From Lichtheimia corymbifera B2541 (Eukaryota; Mucoromycota; Mucoromycetes; Mucorales; Lichtheimiaceae), in the NCBI GenBank assembly GCA_000697475.1, contig JNEU01000826.1, forward strand, positions 62,001 through 126,000: a stretch of DNA of 64,000 nt, in the 5' to 3' direction. The translations under genes and the position numbers were made by a program. Of the stretch, positions 57,161 to 64,000 are shown piece after piece; within the stretch, counting starts at the first letter, position 1, and each line of letters starts with the position of its first letter. The notes beneath the pieces were generated by a model that worked only from the letters and a program-made list of their open reading frames with translations, ran no database searches and was not told where the DNA came from.

Positions 57161-58350
57161 TTATGGTCCCAAGGAAGACTCGACCATGATGGCAGTAACA
57201 CGATAAGGATCCATGTTGGACGCAGGTCGACGATCTTCCATGTATCCTTTTCCTTCTTTACCCACATGGCGTGGAATACGAATGGATGCACCACGGTTGG
57301 CAATGCCATATGAGAATGCATCTATATGACCCGTTTCATGCAATCCTGTGAGACGTAAATCATTGTCTTCGCCATATACGTCAATGTGCTCGGAGTGCTT
57401 GAGACTCATTTTTTCAATGGCACGTTCAATAGCAGCTAAACCGCCTTCTTGACGCATTTCCAATGTTGAATAATTGGTGTGTCCGCCTGTACCACTCCAA
57501 TCATCGCTTTCAATGACAGGCTTTGGATGTAATGAGATGGCGATACCAAATTCTTCAGCAACGCGTTCCATGATGTACCGAGCTATCCACAATTGGTCGC
57601 CTGCATCAATGCCTTCACAAGGTCCGACTTGGTATTCGAGTTGTCCTGGTGCACATTCAGCATTGACACCTGAAATCATTACACCAGCATATAAACAGGC
57701 TCGATAATGTGCTTCAATGATATCGCGTCCAAATATTTTGCCTGCTCCCACGGCACAATAGTATTTGCCCTTTACCATACATGTTAGTATTCTATCATGA
57801 TTACATGATGATGGTGACTCGTTTACCTGGGGTTCAGGATAACCATGACGAGGCCATCCATAAGGGCGTTCAGTTTCCGGATCCATCAGCATGTATTCTT
57901 GTTCAATACCAAACCAAGGATGTTGATCAGCAAAGGTCGTCATCACTTTTTTACACGCATGTCGGTAGTTGGTCGGATGTGGTGAGCCATCTGCATGTGA
58001 AAATTGTCATTATCTATCGACAATAAAAAAAATAGCGTTTTCCACTTGCCTGGATTGAAAGTCTCGCAAAGAACAAGCTTGTTATCGCCTTGACGGAAGG
58101 GATCGGGATACATCGTGACAGGTAGGAGCAAAATATCCGAATCATGGCCTTCTGCTTGTCCCGTGGAGGAGCCGTCATAGTTCCATTCCGGTAAATCATG
58201 TACGCTTTTAGGTATCGTGTGCACGGTTCTCGTTTTTGATCGCAGTTGATTGTATCCATCAATCCAAATATACTCGACTTGAATGTTGCCACGTTGATCA
58301 AGTTGCATGTATTTTGAAAGTAGGTCGGGTTTCGATGTGATTGCCATCAT
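57161..58350 (-). CDS. GLN1: Glutamine synthetase (type II)
   Basis: Makes glutamine from glutamate, ammonia and ATP in the cytosol. Four exons, start [20 protein letters not shown] at 58350 (a second ATG follows directly), stop at 57161. Motifs: [104 protein letters not shown], and [19 protein letters not shown] at the end. This is the eukaryotic GSII arrangement, about 350 residues. Its upstream region holds five GATAAG elements (annotated separately), consistent with nitrogen control by a GATA factor. Confidence 0.96.
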
Positions 58351-58533
58351 CGTGGTGTGTAAAATGAAAATGCGGGGAAGATAAAAGAAAAGAGTAAAGA
58401 GGAAAAGAAAAAAGAAAGACACAAGAGTGAAGGGTTTATTTTAAAGATCAACGCAAGTGATACGGGTGTTATCAGTGAAGGGAGTCACTGATATAGAAAG
58501 CTGATATCGCTGGGTCGCTAATCGGACATTGCC

Positions 58534-58863
58534 CTTATCGCAGGATCCGATTGATCATCATCATCTTCCACCGCACACACTCTTTTCACACATCATGGAT
58601 GCATAAATACTCAGCTCTTGTGCATACAGCAATCATCATGATAAGATTGTGTGATGTGTGTGCACTACTACGTAAGGGATCAATTTGTCATGTGAATCAG
58701 TTGGGATGGATGTGTATTGTAAAAGGAGCGATAAGACATATCCGTTATGTAGTGTAGAAAAGGTCTTATATGCATGAGAATGCAAGGGATTAGATAAGCG
58801 GCGGCGGCGTAATCCTCATCCTCACCAATAAGTGCATGCATCATCCAACACAAACAAGATAAG
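58534..58863. promoter_or_regulatory. Cluster of five GATAAG elements upstream of glutamine synthetase
   Basis: Exact GATAAG occurs at 58640-58645, 58730-58735, 58793-58798 and 58858-58863 on the plus strand and at 58534-58539 on the minus strand, each preceded by A, C or T (HGATAR). In fungi such clusters bind AreA/Nit2/Gln3-type GATA factors. The cluster lies 184-513 bp from the glutamine synthetase start and also upstream of Ssn6, which diverges from here. Confidence 0.6.
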
Positions 58864-59420
58864 TGATTATTTGTTATTTAAACATCATTGGGTAAAAGAA
58901 GAGAAAAAGGGGGATAACGTCATGTCCATGTGTCAGCAGCAGCAACAACAAGCAGGAGGATCGTCATCATTGGAAAGTACAATAATAGTAATAAGGTATA
59001 TGAAATCAAAGTTGGTCTGTGTGAATTGAGAAAGAGAGGAAAAGGAGAAGAAGAAAATGCTTAGTTACAAGTAGCCAATACGTCAGCAGACATATGAATT
59101 GGCATAAGGAGAGGGAGAGGGAATGTCTTAAGTGGTATTGGCAGCAGTGCACATATAACGAACAACAGCTTGTTCGTCGGCAGTTGAATATAGGACTCGG
59201 GTCCACTCGCTTTTCTCTAACGAGGTATCCCAACCACTTTGCGGGGGGCGTGCTGCTGTTGTAAGAAGTTTTGTTTTCTCTCTCTCTCATCTGGTTCTTT
59301 TTATTGCAATCACACCTCAATCGATAACCCCCTTTTCTTGTTTCCCCTTGACAGGTAACTCCTCTTTTGTCAACTTGAACGCCTCTAATCTCTTTATTCA
59401 CTTGCACTTCTTCCCGCATC

Positions 59421-59429
59421 ATGCAGTGA
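59421..59429 (+). other. Two-codon upstream open frame before Ssn6
   Basis: ATGCAGTGA, a Met-Gln-stop frame, ends three bases before the Ssn6 ATG at 59433. Such a minimal upstream frame could reduce or tune initiation at the main ATG if it lies inside the transcript. Confidence 0.45.
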
Positions 59430-59432
59430 ATT

Positions 59433-62400
59433 ATGGCTGCCACCACTCCACAACAGCAACATCAGCAACAGGCGCCTCCACAGCAGCCACAGCAGCCACC
59501 TCAACAACCACAACAGCCTTCTACTGCTGCTCAGAAATTAGCTGCCATCAATGAACAGACTTGGTTGTCCATGGGTAAGTCCATCGTTCTTTTCCTTCCC
59601 ACTCGTCCCATCTTTCAACTATCCGGCTTTCCGGCTTTTCTCCCGTGTGTGTGGATATGTGTGTGTGTCTGTTGATCCTTTTTCCTTCCTCACCCCTCCC
59701 CTCCCCCAACCCAAACCCACTACCTTTTTATAAAGTGGTCAATACTGACTATGATCTACTTAGGCAACCTTGCTGAACTCATGACCGATTATGACAAGGC
59801 TACTAGCTGTTACGAGTCTGCTTTGCGACACAATCCATACTCTGTACCTGCGTTGACGCAAATCGCATCTCTATGCCGAGGACGCGAACAATTTGGCAGG
59901 GTAGGAAAAAAAAGACAACATCTCTCTCTCTCTCTCCAGTCTCTTATTATGTATGTTGTAGGCTGTTGACTACTTTAAGCGTATTCTCGCGATTCAAGAA
60001 AACAATGGTGAAACCTGGGCTGCATTAGGCCATTGCTATTTAATGATGGATAATCTTCAAGACGCATATCACGCATATCAACAAGCATTGTATCATCTCT
60101 CCAATCCAAAGGTAATAGTAGTATCCTCACTTTAAGCAATATGGATTCCTAATAACGCGTTTACATCCTAGGATCCAAAACTCTGGTATGGCATTGGTAT
60201 CTTGTATGATCGTTATGGCTCCCTGGAACACGCTGAAGAAGCCTTCTCGGCAGTCATGAAAATGGATCCCAAGTTTGAAAAGGCCAATGAGATCTATTTC
60301 AGGCTCGGTATCATATACAAGCAACAACAAAAGTTTGATCTCTCCCTTCAGGTAAATCGTTTGATTGGGGAAAAGGTTGGATGTATACCATTATTGACAT
60401 TGATCTATGGCTATGGTTAGTGTTTCCGATACATCCTTCATACCCCTCCTCGTCCATTGACTGAATCTGACATTTGGTTCCAAACTGGTCACGTTTACGA
60501 ACAACAAAAGGAGGTGGGTATCATTATATAGACAACTACGTATGCCTTACTCATATCCAATCTAGTATGAGCTTGCCAAGGAAGCATATGAACGAGTGCT
60601 GGCTGAGAATCCAGATCATGCCAAGGTGCTGCAACAGCTTGGATGGCTTTATCATCAGCAAAATACGTCATTCTGTAATCAAACACTTGCCATTCAATAC
60701 CTGACGCGATCTTTGAAATCTGACAGCAATGATGCACAATCATGGTATTTGCTTGGACGATGCTATATGGCAGAGCAAAATTACAACAAGGCATACGAGG
60801 CTTATCAGCAAGCCGTGTATCGGGATGCACGTAACCCCACGTTCTGGTGCTCTATTGGTGTATTGTACTACCAAATCAACCAGGTATGAAAGATTTTTCC
60901 TTTTTGTGCTTCTCCGTCTCTCTCTCTCTCTCTAACTTGTCAAATTAGTATCGCGACGCTCTTGATGCCTATAGTCGTGCCATTCGATTGAACCCTTACA
61001 TCAGTGAGGTGTGGTATGATCTCGGTACCTTATACGAATCATGCAACAACCAAGTACAAGATGCTCTGGATGCCTACCAACGTGCTGCTGAACTTGATCC
61101 ATCCAATCCTCACATCAAGCAACGTTTGGAATTGCTTCGCAAATCTCAATCAGTGCAGTCGTCGCAAGGGTAATGTATTAGGGATCTTGAATGGGATAGG
61201 AAAAGGGTATACTCACACCTCTCATGTAGAGTGGGTAGTGCTCCTGCACCACGTGATGTCAGTAATCCAAATCAATACCAAAACAACCCTGGCACTCAAC
61301 CTTTGAATGGTGGTTATAATCAGGTAAGCTTTTCTTTGTGGTCAATGGGTGAAAGGAAAGAATACTTATCGTATGTTGTTTAGCAGGCTCCAGGACCTGC
61401 ATTGTCAAGCATGTCGTCATCCTATGGTAATGCTCCTCCTCCACCACGCCCTGATGAACGAGGTGGTATGCCTGTACCTCAGGTAAGAATGTGTGGTTTA
61501 TGGTAATGTCATTGGAAATTAACGTTTATTCCTTATTAGACTGCACAAGAGAATGGTAGTGGACCTGGACGTGATCTTCCTGCACTTGCAACGGGACAAG
61601 GAGAACGAGCACCTCCTGGATCTCACCAATATCAACCATCACCATCACGTGAAGATGTTCGTATTCCTGGTATTGGCGGTGGACAAGCCCCTGCACCATC
61701 TGATCGATCTCAAATGAACCCTATTGTTGCCGAAGATGCTAAGCAACGTGTACGTCAAACACCACCTCCACCTCCATCAGCAGTATCCGATCATGCACCA
61801 CCACCACCTCCCCAACAACGTCATTCACCTTTTATGAAATCTGAGGAACCACGCACTGCAGCACCACCCCCACCACAACAACAAACTGGATTGCAACCTC
61901 GTGGTGGCGTATGGCAACAACCCTCCGAATCACCACGCAGTGCTCATGCACCCGCAACCCCTTACGATCAACATCATCGCTCACCAGTTGCACGTGAACC
62001 TGTTGATACACGCATGTCATCTCGTCCTGATGGTCACCAATCACCTTATGCGCGACGTGATTACCCTAATGAAGGTCCCCGCACACCAGTGATGAAACAT
62101 GAACATCCTCAGCAACAACAACAGCAACAGCAACCTGAGGAACCTGGTCGTGGATACCATATTGAACAACCATCTCAAGAGAAACAACCTCAACCTCAGC
62201 CATCTCCTCAACCTCAACATCAGCAGCAACAGCAGCAATCTCCTGCTCCACCAGCTGCAACGACAACACCTGCTGCTGCTGCACCTGCTGAAGAACAACA
62301 ACAGCAACAACCATCACATGTGCAACCAATGGATACCACTCCTCATGAGCAACCTCAACAGGATAATAAACCCGAAAAGTCGCATGAAGAGCAACAGCAA

Positions 62401-63006
62401 CAACCTGTTAAAGAGAGTACACCTGCACCATCACAACAACAACAGGATACTTCTGCAGCAGCTGCTGCAACGAGTCGAGCACCCGTGGATGAGGATTATG
62501 ATGAAAGTGCTGCTAGTGCATTGTTGAGTATGGGTGGTAACCGTGATAACGGTGCTCAAGGTTACAAGAATGAAGGACAAAAGCGTGCCTATTCTGCTGA
62601 GGAATCGGATGTATCCCAAGAAGGTGTTAAACGTGCACGATCGGGTGAAGAAGAATCCAGCAAACCCGCTGCTTCTGAGGCTACTTCTACTACTACTACT
62701 ACTGAAAAGGATCAAAGTGTACCTTCTCCCAAGCAACAACAATCATCACCGTCTCCTCAACAACAACCTGCTACCACTACTGCTACGGCTGCTGCTAATA
62801 CTTCATCTCCTCCTCCTGCTTCTGAACAACAACAACAACAACCAAAGAAAGAGGAATCACCAGCTCCAACAACAGCAGCAGCAGCACCATCGTCAACATC
62901 AGCACCGTCTACAACGACTACTCAACAACAACAAGAAGAATCACCTGTTGAAGATGCAAAGGAAGAAGGCGAGGTAACAGACAAGACCCCAAGTCCTTCT
63001 GCATAA
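59433..63006 (+). CDS. SSN6: General transcriptional corepressor Ssn6/Cyc8 (TPR protein)
   Basis: Nuclear corepressor that works with Tup1. The N-terminus is Gln/Pro-rich (MAATTPQQQHQQQ, then AAQKLAAINEQTWLSMG). TPR repeats follow: LAELMTDYDKATSCYESALR, GETWAALGHCYLMMDNLQDA, DPKLWYGIGILYDRYGSLEH, FRLGIIYKQQQKFDLSLQ, DIWFQTGHVYEQQKEYELAK, KVLQQLGWLYHQQNTSFCNQ, SWYLLGRCYMAEQNYNKAYE, TFWCSIGVLYYQINQYRDAL and EVWYDLGTLYESCNNQVQDA. This is the order of Ssn6. The C-terminal half from about 61.2 kb is Pro/Gln/Ala/Ser-rich and probably disordered, ending DKTPSPSA. Ten or more exons, with a very long last exon (from about 61541). Head to head with glutamine synthetase. Confidence 0.95.
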
Positions 63007-63377
63007 ATTCCCCCACACACACCCCTCACTGTTCCACATCCCCATCATGACTCTCTTTTTCTTTATATCTCTTTGTTTGTCTCTCTCACACACACATACT
63101 TGTCATCACCTTTCCCCCCATCAACCATCTCCATGGAAAAAAGAAATCAGTTTAATATTAGCCCATCAGTTCTTTCCAGAGTGTTGTTTATATATGCCCA
63201 AAAAGAATGCTTTTTTTTACTCGGATGGTTATGATGCTTGTTTATAATGGCTTCTTGTGTGTGTGTGTGTGTGCGTGTGTGTGTAGAATGAGTGTGAGTG
63301 TGGGTGATATATATATGTGGCGTGATATAGTGTGTGTGTGCATGTAAACAATGAAAGATATAGATTAATACATGAAT
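63007..63377. other. Convergent intergenic region with GT/TATA repeats
   Basis: 371 bp between the Ssn6 stop and the sorting-nexin stop. It contains (GT)n tracts near 63257-63284 and 63331-63342 and a short TATA repeat. No gene. Confidence 0.5.
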
Positions 63378-64000
63378 TTAAGCAAACTCGTCAGGCTCAA
63401 TAGGCATTTCACATGCTAATCCTTGCAAGACCTTCCAATTATCACCGAATTGTCGTGAAAACTGCAATTGCTCCGCGACATAAGTTTGGTACATGTGTGA
63501 AATGAATGCTTGTTGCTTGTGAATATAGGATAATTCGGATGCCACGCAATATCGAATGTGGGTATCACGCTCTTGTTGGTATATCAATTTCGCTTGATCC
63601 TATCAAACAGAGTCATGTTGTCAATGTATGAGAGAGAGAGAGACACCAACCAACCAACGTACCGATGCAATGGCATTATCCAATCGCTCCACCTCTGCCT
63701 CAAGACCAGGGACACCACGATTTTGGTTCACCTTGGCTCGATTGGCTTGGATCTTTTTGGAAAGACTATCGATTTGATTGATTTGGAGTTTCTCTTTACG
63801 TTCCAACATTTCCTACAATTACTATTAGCATTTTCCAGCGTGGTGATAGGGGTTCCATTGATGGTACCTTGAATGATATAAAATGATCTCGATGACGCTT
63901 TAGATTTTCCAATACACCATTACTTGTTGTCAAGGATTGGTCGTCAAGGATAGATCCTGCACGCTGCATATGCTTGGCTACCGCATCATAACCACGTGCG
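63378..64000 (-). CDS. Sorting nexin, C-terminal BAR-like part (Mvp1/SNX8 type), 5' part missing
   Basis: The C-terminal helical region of a sorting nexin continues past the right edge. Exons seen: from 64000 down to about 63870 (VAKHMQRAGSILDDQSLTTS, ENLKRHRDHFISFK), about 63663-63811 (ERKEKLQINQIDSLSKKIQA) and 63378-63601 (LIYQQERDTHIRYCVASELS, EQLQFSRQFGDNWKVLQGLA). It ends MPIEPDEFA. Coiled-coil BAR-like helices with a final FGDNWKVLQGL resemble the Mvp1/SNX8 tail, which works in retrograde transport from endosomes/vacuole to Golgi. The PX domain would lie outside the window, so the family call is moderate. Confidence 0.7.

Noticed and set aside
62041..62529. Long open frames in other frames and on the other strand across the Ssn6 tail
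   Set aside because: They come from CAA/CAG/CCA repeats of the Gln/Pro-rich region and give poly-Leu, poly-Val or poly-Asn products without domains.

Overview
The window is nuclear DNA of a filamentous fungus. Most genes are split by many short introns (about 50-100 bp, GTAAGT-like donors and CAG/TAG acceptors), and the gene set is typical of early-diverging fungi, probably Mucoromycota/Mucorales. The phylum call is inference from gene content, intron style and protein flavour; no marker was compared by alignment. About 27 protein genes are supported, densely packed and almost all housekeeping. I saw no rRNA, tRNA or intact transposon.

Left part (1-29 kb): a truncated EF-hand MscS channel; a two-bromodomain protein; ribosomal proteins eL18, eS1 and eS6 (the last two divergent from a 180-bp promoter); a MOB4/phocein homologue; a large membrane-anchored tandem amidohydrolase; a protein with two eIF4E-binding-type motifs; a polytopic membrane protein; a RING-coiled-coil protein; the p23 co-chaperone; splicing factor Prp3, divergent from RNA exonuclease Rex1; and kinetochore protein Spc25.

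Middle (29-49 kb): an intronless four-helix membrane protein, an ER DnaJ (Scj1/ERdj3 type), ribosomal protein eL42, a gene-poor interval (33.2-39.1 kb), then a Sec12-like protein, an old yellow enzyme, an acidic coiled-coil protein, glucose-6-phosphate dehydrogenase and a TLD-domain protein.

Right part (50-64 kb): a second old yellow enzyme, a MoxR/magnesium-chelatase-like protein without a visible Walker A motif, proteasome subunit Rpn8, a Rab2-type GTPase, glutamine synthetase (with a cluster of GATA sites upstream), the Ssn6/Cyc8 corepressor and a truncated Mvp1/SNX8-type sorting nexin.

The most unusual material is the gene-poor interval. It holds a decayed multi-exon gene (33.8-35.6 kb) whose first exon, intron and last exon are duplicated in opposite orientation at 7.7-8.2 kb. 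Its 3' part is related to an open frame at 37.0-37.4 kb. A degenerate four-unit tandem repeat lies at 38.0-38.6 kb. I recognise no known domain in this family. Together these copies suggest an undescribed, partly degenerate repeat/gene family scattered among the housekeeping genes.
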